NCBI GenBank assembly: GCA_963772295.1
Contig: CAVYWO010000015.1
Location: 372,001-436,000, forward strand
From: AP-15 sp963772295
GTDB taxonomy: Bacteria > Pseudomonadota > Alphaproteobacteria > ATCC43930 > CGMCC-115725
DNA length: 64,000 nucleotides
Direction of reading: 5' to 3'
Below, piece after piece: positions 17,829-26,321 of this stretch (positions within the stretch are counted from its first letter, which is position 1; every line of letters begins with the position of its first letter). The position numbers and the translations under genes were made by a program. Under the pieces are notes generated by a model. That model ran no database searches, was not told where the DNA came from, and saw only the letters and a program-made list of their open reading frames with translations.

Positions 17829-18851
17829 TCACGAGTGCTTTTGCGGTTCGATCAGGTCGGCGAGCTTGGTCTTCATCATCGCCGCCTTGTAGGACGGGAT
17901 CGCATAGCTCCATCCCGAGACCCGCGCCGCGATTTGCTTCGCCTCGGCCGCCGCCTTGCCGGCGCCGGTTGCAGCGACCGCGAGCCAATCGGTCTTGTCG
18001 CGCTCGACGAGGCGCAGATCGATCGTCAGCCCGTCAAAGGTCGTGTAGGAGGCGGTCGTAACCCCGGTCTTTGGCAGCGGCATTTTCGCCGCCGGGGCGA
18101 CATCGTCGAGGTTCAGCCCGTCGAGCGCCATCGCCGGCTCGCCGGTCGCCGTATCGCTCTTCGGCTTGGCGTCGGCGGGTGCGCCCTCGATCACGAATTG
18201 CGCCTCGGGCTTGGCCCGGCTCAGCACCAGCCGCGTACCGTCGGGCTGGGTCAGGGTCACCTTGGCGATGCGGCGGTCCGGGATGTCGACGATCTGGCGA
18301 TAGAGCCAGCCGGCAAGATTGCCCGAGAGGTCGACCGCGCCGCTCGCCAGCCACGCTTGGGCATCGCCCGGCCGGCGCACATAGAGCCCGCCATTGCCGG
18401 CGCCGAGCCGGTCGAAGCGCTGCTTGCCGACGATCAGCCGGGCGAGCGTCTTGCCCGCCTGGCCCGCGACCGTGACGAGGGTCGATTTGCCGCTGCCCGG
18501 ATCTTCGACGTCGAGCCGGGCGTACAGACTGGGAAGGCGGGTCTTGGGCTCGATCAGGCGCATCTCGGCGAGGGTCAGCACGACCTGCCGCACCTTGCCG
18601 GCATCGGCCGGATAATCGCCCTTTTCGGCCACCAGCCAAAGATCGCCGCGGCGATCAAAGGTTGCGGCAAAATCCTGGCGCTTGAGCCCGACCGTGGCGA
18701 CCGCGCCGAGCTCGCCGGCCAGCGCCGGGAAGGCGGGGCGCTCGGCCACGGTGCGGCTCGCATAGCGGTCGCCGCTCGCCGCCGCGACGATCGCCAGCGC
18801 CGCGCAGACCGCCGCCGCCGCCGCGAGCAGGATCAGCCTGCGCCGTTGCAT
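17829..18851 (-). CDS. DUF4340 domain membrane-anchored protein
   Basis: A 340-aa protein with an N-terminal membrane anchor (LILLAAAAAVCAALAIVAA) followed by DUF4340-type sequence: WLVAEKGDYPADAGKVRQVV, LIVGKQRFDRLGAGNGGLYV and WLYRQIVDIPDRRIAKV. DUF4340 proteins are almost always encoded after GldG-like subunits of ABC-2-type exporters, and here the gene follows one at 18914-20869. Presumably it is an extracytoplasmic accessory of that system; the exported substrate is unknown. Confidence 0.85.
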   Translation of the reverse strand: MQRRRLILLAAAAAVCAALAIVAAASGDRYASRTVAERPAFPALAGELGAVATVGLKRQDFAATFDRRGDLWLVAEKGDYPADAGKVRQVVLTLAEMRLIEPKTRLPSLYARLDVEDPGSGKSTLVTVAGQAGKTLARLIVGKQRFDRLGAGNGGLYVRRPGDAQAWLASGAVDLSGNLAGWLYRQIVDIPDRRIAKVTLTQPDGTRLVLSRAKPEAQFVIEGAPADAKPKSDTATGEPAMALDGLNLDDVAPAAKMPLPKTGVTTASYTTFDGLTIDLRLVERDKTDWLAVAATGAGKAAAEAKQIAARVSGWSYAIPSYKAAMMKTKLADLIEPQKHS

Positions 18852-18880
18852 CAGCAGGCCCTGCCCGCAGCCGCCGCGAC

Positions 18881-18922
18881 GCCGCTCATGGTTCGCCGCT
18901 CATGGTTCGCCGCTCATGGTTC
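18881..18922. repeat. 14-bp tandem repeat, three units
   Basis: GCCGCTCATGGTTC occurs three times head-to-tail between the DUF4340 start and the GldG-like stop. The last unit contains the gldG stop codon (read on the minus strand as TGA), so unit number changes the spacing between the two genes. Confidence 0.85.
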
Positions 18923-20869
18923 GACCGTGCGGCGGCGACGGCGCTTCAGCCGCACCGCCGCCAGCGCCACGGCGGCGACGGCGACGATGATCGGCACCAG
19001 CGCGATGTTGACGAATTCGAGCCAGCCCTTGAGCCGTCCGATGTCGCGGCGCAGCGCCGCCTGCACCGCCCGCAGCTGGCCGCGGGTTTGCAGCATATCG
19101 CTGCGGAACTGCGTGATCGCCTGCGCCTGCGCCGGCGACAGCGCGACCACGGCGCCGGTCTCGCCGCCGCCGGTCAAGTTGGCGAGCCTGGCCTGGGTAT
19201 CCTTGAGCTTGGCCCGCAACGCCTGCTCCTCGCTCGAATAGCGCGCCTCGGCGTCGCGCCGGATCTGGTCGACGACCTCGAAGGGCCTGGCGACCGAGCC
19301 GCGGGTGCGCAGCCCGATCAGGTCCTCGCCGCCGCCGAGCACGTCGATCGCATTGGCCACGAAGTCGCCATTGTCGGCGGTGGGGATCGCCACCTGCCGG
19401 CCGAAAAAATTCTGCTGCTGTACCCAGAAGCCGTCGGTCAAGAGATCGGTGTCGGCAACGACGACGACGTTGATCGGGCGCGTCGAATGCGCGAGCCACT
19501 TGGAGGCGCCCGGTTTGGTCTTCCCCGATTTCTCGGCGCCGGGCTTTGCCGTGCCGGGCTTTGCCGGCGGCCCCTCGGGGAAGGCGCTGGCGACCATGCC
19601 GGTGAGCCGCGCCGCCAGGATCAGGCGCTTGCCGCCGGGCTTGAAGTCGGCGAGGAGCCCGGTGACATCGGGCAGTCCCATCACCTTGTCGACCGGGATC
19701 GTCATCGAATCGGGCGAGGTCGTGATCAGCGGCTCGACCGTCGTCGTGGCCTTCGGCAGCGGCCTGATGACGCCGGCGCTCGCCATCACGACGTGGTTGA
19801 GATCGGCCGTGATCATGTCCCGGCGATCGAGTTCGGGACCGTGGAGGTCGAGCCAGGCGACGTAATCGAGCGCTTCCGGGCTGCGGCCGGGAACCGGCAC
19901 ATTGACGCGCTGCGCGTCGCGGCGATCGGCGGCGACGACCCCCGGCGCGAGTTCGATCCCCCAGCTCTTGAACAGCCGCTCGAGGTCGCTGTCGGGCGGC
20001 GAAGCGCGCTGGCCGGGTCGGTTCGGACGCGCCGCGGAAAGCTCGGAATAGGGATCGACAAAGACCAGCGCCTTGCCGCCCTTCAGCACGAACTGGTCGA
20101 TCGCAAACAACGTCTCGTCGGAGAGGTGCTGCGGATGCACCACCATCAGCACGTCGACATCGGCCGGGATCGTTGCGATGTCGGGAGCGAGCGGCTTGAC
20201 CGTGTCGACCCCTTCGAGCTGGGTGAGGATCGCCATCGGCACGCTCGGACGGCCTTCCATCATCGCCGCGATGTCGCCCTCGAGCGGCAGAAAGCTGATC
20301 AGGCCGACGACCGTCTTCTTCGGCACCGCCAGGCTGTGGACGAGCTTGGTCAAATCGTATTCGAGAAAGCGTTCCCGTTCCGGCGAGAAGAACGCAATCA
20401 CCTGCCGGTCGTCGGTCGAATTGGTCCCGGCGAGGCCGAAATAGACCTGCTCGCCCTGGCCGTTGAGCGGCACCGCTTGCAGACCGAAAGCGACCGCCTG
20501 GTCCTCCACCGTCGAGAACGGCTGCGGGTCGAAGACTTCGAGCCGGATCTTGCCGTGCGCCGCGGCAACGTACTGGTCGAAGAGCTCGCGCACCCGCCGG
20601 GCATAGACCGCGTAGCCCGGCGCCGTGTCGCCGAGCCGGCTCGAAAAATAGAACCGCAGGGTGATCGGCTCACCGATCCGGGACAGGGTCCGCGAGGTGC
20701 CGGACGACAGTGTGTAGAGATGCTCGGCGGTCAGATCGAGCCGCAGCGACAGGTAGCGGGCGGCAATGACGTTGACCGAGACGAGGATCACCGCGATGGC
20801 GGCAAGGGCGGCCCAGGCGGCGGTGCGCCGGGCGGTGAAGAAGGTGCGGGGCGGCGTCGGTTCGGCCAT
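18914..20869 (-). CDS. GldG-family auxiliary component of an ABC-2 export system
   Basis: A 651-aa membrane protein. An N-terminal transmembrane helix (about 17-37) is followed by the GldG_N signature, including YLSLRLDLTAEHLYTLSSGT, LRFYFSSRLG, EVFDPQPFSTVEDQAVAFGL and YFGLAGTNSTDDRQVIAFFS. A second domain has VVADTDLLTDGFWVQQQNFF, a coiled-coil-like stretch at about 545-600 (ALRAKLKDTQARLANL) and a C-terminal helix (EFVNIALVPIIVAVAAVALA). Start at 20869, one base from the permease stop. It acts with the permease and ATPase encoded upstream; GldA/F/G-like sets are linked to envelope or gliding functions in other phyla, but here the role is unknown. Confidence 0.87.
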   Translation of the reverse strand: MAEPTPPRTFFTARRTAAWAALAAIAVILVSVNVIAARYLSLRLDLTAEHLYTLSSGTSRTLSRIGEPITLRFYFSSRLGDTAPGYAVYARRVRELFDQYVAAAHGKIRLEVFDPQPFSTVEDQAVAFGLQAVPLNGQGEQVYFGLAGTNSTDDRQVIAFFSPERERFLEYDLTKLVHSLAVPKKTVVGLISFLPLEGDIAAMMEGRPSVPMAILTQLEGVDTVKPLAPDIATIPADVDVLMVVHPQHLSDETLFAIDQFVLKGGKALVFVDPYSELSAARPNRPGQRASPPDSDLERLFKSWGIELAPGVVAADRRDAQRVNVPVPGRSPEALDYVAWLDLHGPELDRRDMITADLNHVVMASAGVIRPLPKATTTVEPLITTSPDSMTIPVDKVMGLPDVTGLLADFKPGGKRLILAARLTGMVASAFPEGPPAKPGTAKPGAEKSGKTKPGASKWLAHSTRPINVVVVADTDLLTDGFWVQQQNFFGRQVAIPTADNGDFVANAIDVLGGGEDLIGLRTRGSVARPFEVVDQIRRDAEARYSSEEQALRAKLKDTQARLANLTGGGETGAVVALSPAQAQAITQFRSDMLQTRGQLRAVQAALRRDIGRLKGWLEFVNIALVPIIVAVAAVALAAVRLKRRRRRTVEP

Positions 20870-20870
20870 C

Positions 20871-21605
20871 TCATTCGGCCTTTTCGAGATCGATGAGGAT
20901 CGCGTTGGCGCACAGGAAGGCGATCATGATCGACAGGAAATAGACGATGTCGCGCAGGTCGACGACGCCGCGGGTGATCGCGTCGAAATGGCCGATCAGG
21001 CTGGTTTGCGCGACCGCACCGATCAGCCATTCGGGGGCCCAGCCCTGCAACACCCCGAGCACCACCGGGGTGCCGGCGACGGTGGCGAGAAAGGCGAAGG
21101 CGGCGGTGACGACAAAGGCGATGACCTGGTTCTTGGTCATCGCCGAGACACAGGCGCCGATGGCGAGGAGCGCGCCGGCCATCAGCCAGCTGGCGAGATA
21201 GCTCGCCAGGATCACGCCGTTGTCGGGCCGGCCGAGAAAGTTGACGGTGAGCCAGAACGGGAAGGTCAGGGCGAGGGCAATGCCGGCAAAGCACCAGGCG
21301 GCGAGGAACTTTCCCAGCACCGCCTCGATCATGCGGATCGGCAGGGTCAGGAACAGCTCGATCGTGCCGCTCTTGCGCTCCTCGGCCCAGAGCCGCATCG
21401 ACAAGGCCGGGATCAGGACCAGGTAGAGCCAGGGATGAAAGCTGAAGAACGGCTGCAGGTCGGCCTGGCCGCGCTCGAAGAAACCGCCGACAAAAAAGGT
21501 CAGCACTCCGGCCATCACGAGAAAGATGACGATGAAGACATAGGCCAGCGGCGTCGTGAAATAGGCGGCCAGCTCGCGCCGGAAAATCGTCAGGATCGCG
21601 CGCAT
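20871..21605 (-). CDS. ABC-2 type transporter permease (GldF-like)
   Basis: A 244-aa permease with six hydrophobic segments. It opens MRAILTIFRRELAAYFTTPL, then AYVFIVIFLVMAGVLTFFVG, WLYLVLIPALSMRLWAEERK (family motif SMRLxAEERKxGTIELL) and ELFLTLPIRMIEAVLGKFLA. Start at 21605, 5 bp after the ATPase stop. It forms the membrane channel of the export system with 21611-22603 and 18914-20869. Confidence 0.9.
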   Translation of the reverse strand: MRAILTIFRRELAAYFTTPLAYVFIVIFLVMAGVLTFFVGGFFERGQADLQPFFSFHPWLYLVLIPALSMRLWAEERKSGTIELFLTLPIRMIEAVLGKFLAAWCFAGIALALTFPFWLTVNFLGRPDNGVILASYLASWLMAGALLAIGACVSAMTKNQVIAFVVTAAFAFLATVAGTPVVLGVLQGWAPEWLIGAVAQTSLIGHFDAITRGVVDLRDIVYFLSIMIAFLCANAILIDLEKAE

Positions 21606-21610
21606 CGGCG

Positions 21611-22603
21611 TCAGGCGGCGGCGCGGGCGGGCTCGGCGGGCGGCGCCGTGATCGCGCGGAACACGTCGTCGAGCCGGCCGCGCTCGACCCGCAACAGCGA
21701 CAAGTCCCAGCGGTGGGCGCGGGCGAGATCGGCGACCTCGGCGACGATCGGCTCGGCGCCCCGCGGGAACACGAAGAGCCCGCGGCCTTCGCCGTCATCG
21801 ACGTCTTCGACCGCCGCGACCCGCGGCAAGCGCAACAGCTCGGCCCGGATCGGCGCGGTGTCGCCGGCGGCGATGCCGATGCGCACGGCGTTGTGCGACG
21901 GCGACCGCTGCGCCAGTTCCGAGGGCGTGCTGTCGGCGAGGAGGCGGCCATGGGCGATGACGATCGCCCGGCTGCATACCGCCTCGACCTCTTCCAGCAG
22001 ATGGGTCGAGATGATGATCGCCTTGTCCGGCCGGATCGCGGCGATGACCTCGCGCATCTGGTATTTCTGGTTGGGGTCGAGACCGTCGGTCGGCTCGTCG
22101 AGCAGCAGCACGCTCGGGTCATGCAGCAAAGCCTGGGCCACCCCGACCCGGCGCTTGAAGCCCTTCGACAGGGTCTCGATCGGCTGGTGCATGACCTCGC
22201 CGATCTTGATCATCTCGACCACCCGGTCGATGCGGCGCTTTGCCTCGGCGCCGGCAAAGCCGCGGATGCGGGCGACGAAACCGAGAAACTCGGCGGCCGT
22301 CATGTCGGGATAGGCGGGCGCGCCTTCCGGCAGGTAGCCGATCCGCCTTTTGGCGGCGATCGGCTCCTTGGCGATGTCGTGGCCGCAAACGATGGCGGTG
22401 CCGGCGTCCGGCGGCAGAAAGCCGGTGATCATCTTCATCGTCGTCGATTTGCCGGCGCCGTTCGGACCGAGAAAGCCCAGGACCTCGCCGCGGGGCACCG
22501 CAAACGAAACATCGTCGACCGCCGCCAGCAGCCCGAAGAACTTGACGAGATGTCGGATCTCCAGCATCGGCGAGGTGTCGGGCATGGGCGATGCGAAATT
22601 CAT
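21611..22603 (-). CDS. ABC transporter ATP-binding protein (GldA/CcmA-like)
   Basis: A 330-aa ATPase of the drug/GldA export group. Walker A GPNGAGKST at residues 46-54, signature LSKGFKRRVGVAQAL, Walker B VLLLDEPTDGLDP, H-loop IIISTHLLEEVEA. The last 80 residues form a non-ATPase tail with LVVERGRLDDVFRAIT-type sequence, as in GldA. Start taken at 22603; ATG 22585 is also possible and the frame extends to 22873 without homology. First gene of a leftward operon of six genes. Confidence 0.9.
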   Translation of the reverse strand: MNFASPMPDTSPMLEIRHLVKFFGLLAAVDDVSFAVPRGEVLGFLGPNGAGKSTTMKMITGFLPPDAGTAIVCGHDIAKEPIAAKRRIGYLPEGAPAYPDMTAAEFLGFVARIRGFAGAEAKRRIDRVVEMIKIGEVMHQPIETLSKGFKRRVGVAQALLHDPSVLLLDEPTDGLDPNQKYQMREVIAAIRPDKAIIISTHLLEEVEAVCSRAIVIAHGRLLADSTPSELAQRSPSHNAVRIGIAAGDTAPIRAELLRLPRVAAVEDVDDGEGRGLFVFPRGAEPIVAEVADLARAHRWDLSLLRVERGRLDDVFRAITAPPAEPARAAA

Positions 22604-23445
22604 TGCGTCGGTCGCGGTCGTCGATGCGCCGAATGCGCGAGGCGACCGCGGCGGCGGCTTTGATCCGAAGACTGCGGCTTTTTTCGGGCATGGTGAAGCC
22701 CGCCCAAGTTGAAAAAAGCTTGCCGCGGCGAAACGCCGGCGCGCGTCGCCCGCGCGAAGCGTCGAGCGATCAGGATCAAGCGATTGATATTCTTCGATTT
22801 TGGATCGAAAAAACAGCAAAGAGCAGCGGGATCGGCAGCTGTTTCCGGCGGCGGCCACGGCGACTTCGCTCATGGCGTCGTTGTACTATGCGACGATGGC
22901 AATTTTCAGGACAGTAACGCCCCCCCGACCTGCGGCCCGCTTTGCGCCCGCGGGTGAAAGGCCGGCCGGCCATGAACGGGGAGATGTTGCAAGTGTGTAG
23001 AGGATCAGAAGTTGTTGTAATTATAAAGCACATTCCTCATACCGGCCCCCGGGTCCGCGCTGCGCGCGGCCCGAGGATAAACTCCGGCCGGTATCCATGG
23101 CGAAAATGGGTGTGCTGAACCATAAGTTCGCTTCATAATTAACAGGAATTGTCATTGCGAGGAGGCCGGAGGCCGACGAAGCAATCTCTACCGCATTCGG
23201 TTGTGGCACGAGATTGCTTCGCTTCGCTCGCAATGACGGCACTCGTATTGTGCAATGAATTTCTGATCCACTACACTAGTAAGGGAGCGCTCTGCGAGCA
23301 GCCGGGGGGAATAAACGTATTCCGCACCCGATCTTAGAGCGCGGCGCCGAGAATGAGGTGCTTTGATGCCGCGGACCGATGAGGATCCCGGACTGGATTT
23401 GCGCCGTTCCCCGCCGCGGCGGCGGCGCCGGCGAGGAGTGCGGCG
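22604..23445. other. 842-bp intergenic region between divergent operons
   Basis: No supported gene. Contains a GC-rich palindrome at about 23040-23092 (CCGGCCCCCGGGTCC... against ...AAACTCCGGCCGG) and a GTCATTGCGAG repeat at 23151-23238. Promoters for the leftward ABC operon and the rightward ferredoxin-cyclase gene must lie here, but I see no clear boxes. Confidence 0.5.
23151..23238. repeat. Intergenic palindromic repeat (GTCATTGCGAG type)
   Basis: GTCATTGCGAGGAGGCCGGA at the left and TTCGCTCGCAATGACGG at the right are complementary. Same repeat type as 5777-5868. Confidence 0.75.
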
Positions 23446-25122
23446 ATGATCCGCAGACTGCGGCTCGGTTCGGGCGTGGTGATGCTCGCCTATGTGACGA
23501 TGCATCTTTCGAACCATGCCGTCGGCCTCGTCTCGCTCTCGGCAATGGAGCGGGTCCTGGCTTTCGTCCTTGCCGTCTGGTCGAGCCCGCCGGCGAAGGC
23601 TCTGCTCTACGGCGGCGGCTTTTTCCTCCACTACGCGCTGGCATTGTGGGCCTTGTGGCAGCGCCGCACGCTGCGGCTGAGGGCCGGCGAGCTGATGCAG
23701 ATCGTCCTCGGCTTCGCCATCCCGATCCTGCTCGTCCGCCATGTCGTGGCGACGCGCATCGCCGACGACTGGTTCGGCACCCACTACCTCTATTACCGCT
23801 TTCTGTTGTGGGGCTTTTTCGTCCGTTCGCCGGAGCACGGCGCGTGGCAGCTCGCGACCCTGATCGTCGCCTGGAGCCATGCGATGATCGGCCTGCATTT
23901 CTGGCTGCGGGTCCGCCCGTGGTACGCTCGGGTGCAGCCGGCGGCGCTGGTCGTCGCGGTGCTGGTGCCGGTGCTCTCGGTGCTCGGCGCGATCGAGGCC
24001 GGCCGCCACGTCGCCGCGCTCGCCGCCGCCGATCCGCATTGGACAAGCCATGCCTTCGCCGATTTGCGCCTGCCGTCGCCGGCGGCGGCGGGGGCGATGG
24101 AGCGGATCGGCGACCTCTTCATCTGGTTCTTCTCGGGCACCATTGTTGCCGTATTGCTGGCGCGGCTCGGCCGCAGCCTGTGGCGCCGGCGCCACGGCCT
24201 GGTGCGTATCGGCTATCCGGACGGGCGCTTCATCGACGTGACCCCTGGCACCAGCGTGCTCGAGGCGAGCCGCCTCGCCGGCATACCGCACGCCCATGTC
24301 TGCGGCGGTCGCGGCCGCTGCACGACCTGCCGCATCCGGGTGCGCGGCGGGCTCGGCGCCCTTGATCCGCCGGGTCCGGTCGAAGAGCGCGTCCTGCGCC
24401 GGATCGGCGCTACCGCCACGATCCGCCTTGCCTGCCAATTGCGGCCGAAGGGGCCGGTCGAGGTGACGCCGCTCCTGCCGCCCTTCGCCCTGGCGACGGA
24501 CGGGCGGCGCCGGGTCGATTTCGAGCAGGGCAGCGAGCGCGAGATCGCGATCCTGTTCGCCGATATCCGCGGTTTCACCGCGCTCTCCGAGGGCCGGCTG
24601 CCCTACGACGTGGTGTTCATCCTCAACCGCTATTTCGCGACCGTCGGGCGGGCCGTCGAGACCGCCGGCGGACGGATCGACAAGTTCATCGGCGATGGTG
24701 CGATGGCGGTGTTCGGGATCGACGGCGGGGCGGCGGAGGGCTGCCGGCAGGCGCTCGCCGCGGCCCGCCGGATGTCGGAGCGGCTCGGCGAATTGAACGC
24801 CTCGCTGCGCGGCGAGATCGACCGGCCGCTGCGCATCGGCATCGGCATTCACTGCGGCCCGGCGATCATCGGCGAGATGGGCTATGGCGGCGGCGCCGCG
24901 GTCACCGCGATCGGCGACGCGGTCAACACCGCGAGCCGGCTCGAAGAGCTGACCAAGGAATATGGCTGCGAGCTGGTCGTCTCGGAGGAGGTGGTGCGCC
25001 GCGCCGGTCTCGACCTCTCGGATTTGCCGCGCTACGAGGTCGAGATCCGCGGCAAGCGCGAGGCCGTTGCCGTCCGCACCCTCTTGAGCGCCGCCGCACT
25101 GCCCGTGCCGGCCGCCGCCTGA
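23446..25122 (+). CDS. Membrane adenylate/guanylate cyclase with 2Fe-2S ferredoxin domain
   Basis: A 558-aa three-part protein. Residues 1-245 hold about six transmembrane helices with several His (H20, H24, H62, H99, H145, H151), resembling a di-haem membrane anchor. Residues 252-345 form a plant-type ferredoxin domain with cluster Cys at 286, 292, 295 and 330 (C-x5-C-x2-C ... C). Residues 363-550 are a class III cyclase with metal Asp at 373 (FADIRGFT) and 417 (FIGDGAMAVF), and Asn494/Arg498 in GDAVNTASRLE, so it looks catalytic. Redox or oxygen state could therefore control cAMP production (inference). ATG 23446 follows GAGGAG. A decayed copy of its last codons lies at 29929-29979. Confidence 0.9.
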   Translation: MIRRLRLGSGVVMLAYVTMHLSNHAVGLVSLSAMERVLAFVLAVWSSPPAKALLYGGGFFLHYALALWALWQRRTLRLRAGELMQIVLGFAIPILLVRHVVATRIADDWFGTHYLYYRFLLWGFFVRSPEHGAWQLATLIVAWSHAMIGLHFWLRVRPWYARVQPAALVVAVLVPVLSVLGAIEAGRHVAALAAADPHWTSHAFADLRLPSPAAAGAMERIGDLFIWFFSGTIVAVLLARLGRSLWRRRHGLVRIGYPDGRFIDVTPGTSVLEASRLAGIPHAHVCGGRGRCTTCRIRVRGGLGALDPPGPVEERVLRRIGATATIRLACQLRPKGPVEVTPLLPPFALATDGRRRVDFEQGSEREIAILFADIRGFTALSEGRLPYDVVFILNRYFATVGRAVETAGGRIDKFIGDGAMAVFGIDGGAAEGCRQALAAARRMSERLGELNASLRGEIDRPLRIGIGIHCGPAIIGEMGYGGGAAVTAIGDAVNTASRLEELTKEYGCELVVSEEVVRRAGLDLSDLPRYEVEIRGKREAVAVRTLLSAAALPVPAAA

Positions 25123-25290
25123 TTTCATCTCTGACGGCCGCCGGATCGGCGCACGGCCTCTCCTGAGGGAGCCGCCGCTGTATAGCTGTCGACATTCGGG
25201 AGCGGCCGATATCGCTCCGGCAAAAGTGCACTAGTTGCACTAGGGCGTGTCGTCAATTAGCAGCGCTGGCTCACATATATCAACGCTTTG

Positions 25291-25371
25291 GCCGGGCTCG
25301 GCCCGTGGGCATCCACGAGAAACGGCACAGGCCTTCGCGGGCTCCCGTGGATGCCCGGCCCAAGGCCGGGC
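25291..25371. repeat. Intergenic inverted repeat (GCCCGTGGGCATCCACG type)
   Basis: GCCGGGCTCGGCCCGTGGGC at the left is inverted as GTGGATGCCCGGCCCAAGGC at the right. It lies in the 323-bp gap 25123-25445, which otherwise shows no gene. Another repeat of the same general class is at 34974-35067. Confidence 0.65.
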
Positions 25372-25445
25372 AAGACGGTAATCGGATGTAATCGGAACGG
25401 GGCGTCCGCTCAATTGACGACAGGCACTAGACTGAGACTTCGCGA

Positions 25446-25678
25446 ATGCCGACCCTTCGCCGCTTTGGTGCCGTGAGCCTGCGCATCTACGCCGACGGCC
25501 ACCGGCCGCCGCACTTTCCCATTGTGGCTCCGATTTTCACGTGCTGGTGCGGATTTCGGACCTGACGGTGATCGCGGGCGAGGCGCGACCCGCCCGGATC
25601 GCCGAAGCGATTGCGTGGGCGCGGGCTCACCGCGAGAGACTGGCCCTCAGATGGGCCGAGTTGAACGAAAGAGGTTGA
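25446..25678 (+). pseudogene. DUF4160 protein (toxin-like partner), frameshifted
   Basis: A small gene of about 78 codons in two frames. It opens MPTLRRFGAVSLRIYADGHR, PPHF, the typical DUF4160 start. It then continues one base out of register from about 25527 as SDFHVLVRISDLTVIAGEAR and AWARAHRERLALRWAELNER, with its stop at 25676-25678. One base is missing in the stretch GTGGCTCC. DUF4160 genes usually precede a DUF2442 gene, as here (3 bp to the next ATG), and the pair is regarded as toxin-antitoxin-like. The frameshift may be real or an assembly error. Confidence 0.75.
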
Positions 25679-25680
25679 CT

Positions 25681-26121
25681 ATGCCGAAGAGAGTTTTGCC
25701 GCGCATCGTCGCGGTGGCAGCCGGCGAAGAGCCGATGATGTTGCGTGTTCGTTGGGACGAAGGGACGGAGAGCCTCATTGACGTATCGGGGATGATCCAG
25801 ACCTTCCGGGTGTATGCGCCATTGCGAAGGTCGGCGGATTTGTTTCGGCAAGTACGACTCGGAGAGCACGGCACCGATGTCGTATGGACCGACGAGAACG
25901 ACGTGGCCGCTGATACGCTCTGGCGCCTCGCGCAGGAACAGGCGGGCGAAACCATGACAGCGGATGCCTTCCGGCATTGGCGGGAGCGCAAAGCCTACAC
26001 GCTGGACGAAGCTGCGCGCGCGCTCGGCCTCAGCCGGCGCACGGTCGCCTATTACGAGAAGGGCGATCGCCCGATACCGCGAGTGGTCGCATTGGCAACC
26101 CGTGCTCTGGAGATGGCTTGA
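25681..26121 (+). CDS. DUF2442 / XRE helix-turn-helix antitoxin-like regulator
   Basis: A 146-aa protein. The N-terminal DUF2442 part includes LRVRWDEGTESLIDVSGMI, TFRVYAPLRRSADLFRQVRL and TDVVWTDENDVAADTLWRLA. It is followed by an XRE-type helix-turn-helix (YTLDEAARALGLSRRTVAYY, EKGDRPIPRVVALA). Start ATG 25681, preceded by AAGAGG. It probably binds its own promoter and counteracts or pairs with the DUF4160 protein encoded immediately upstream. Cytosolic. The upstream open frame to 25522 is the DUF4160 gene read in another frame. Confidence 0.82.
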   Translation: MPKRVLPRIVAVAAGEEPMMLRVRWDEGTESLIDVSGMIQTFRVYAPLRRSADLFRQVRLGEHGTDVVWTDENDVAADTLWRLAQEQAGETMTADAFRHWRERKAYTLDEAARALGLSRRTVAYYEKGDRPIPRVVALATRALEMA

Positions 26122-26321
26122 GCGCCGTGACCGCTGACGAGCCGTGACGCACGCCTGAGGGCAGTCGGGGAATGACCGAGGAGTATTCCGCACCCTCGTG
26201 GATCTCGCCGACCGGCCTCCTCGCCCGCCTTCCGGCGATCGGCGAAAGCGCACGCTCCGCGCGGCGTTCCGTGGTAAATATGAAATCGCGGCGGCAACAG
26301 GGTTCGAACTCGGGGGACCGC

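Noticed and set aside
18902..20896. 664-aa plus-strand open frame opposite the GldG-like gene
   Set aside because: Antisense shadow typical of GC-rich DNA; Arg/Asp/Gly-rich with no family features, while the minus strand encodes a clear GldG protein.
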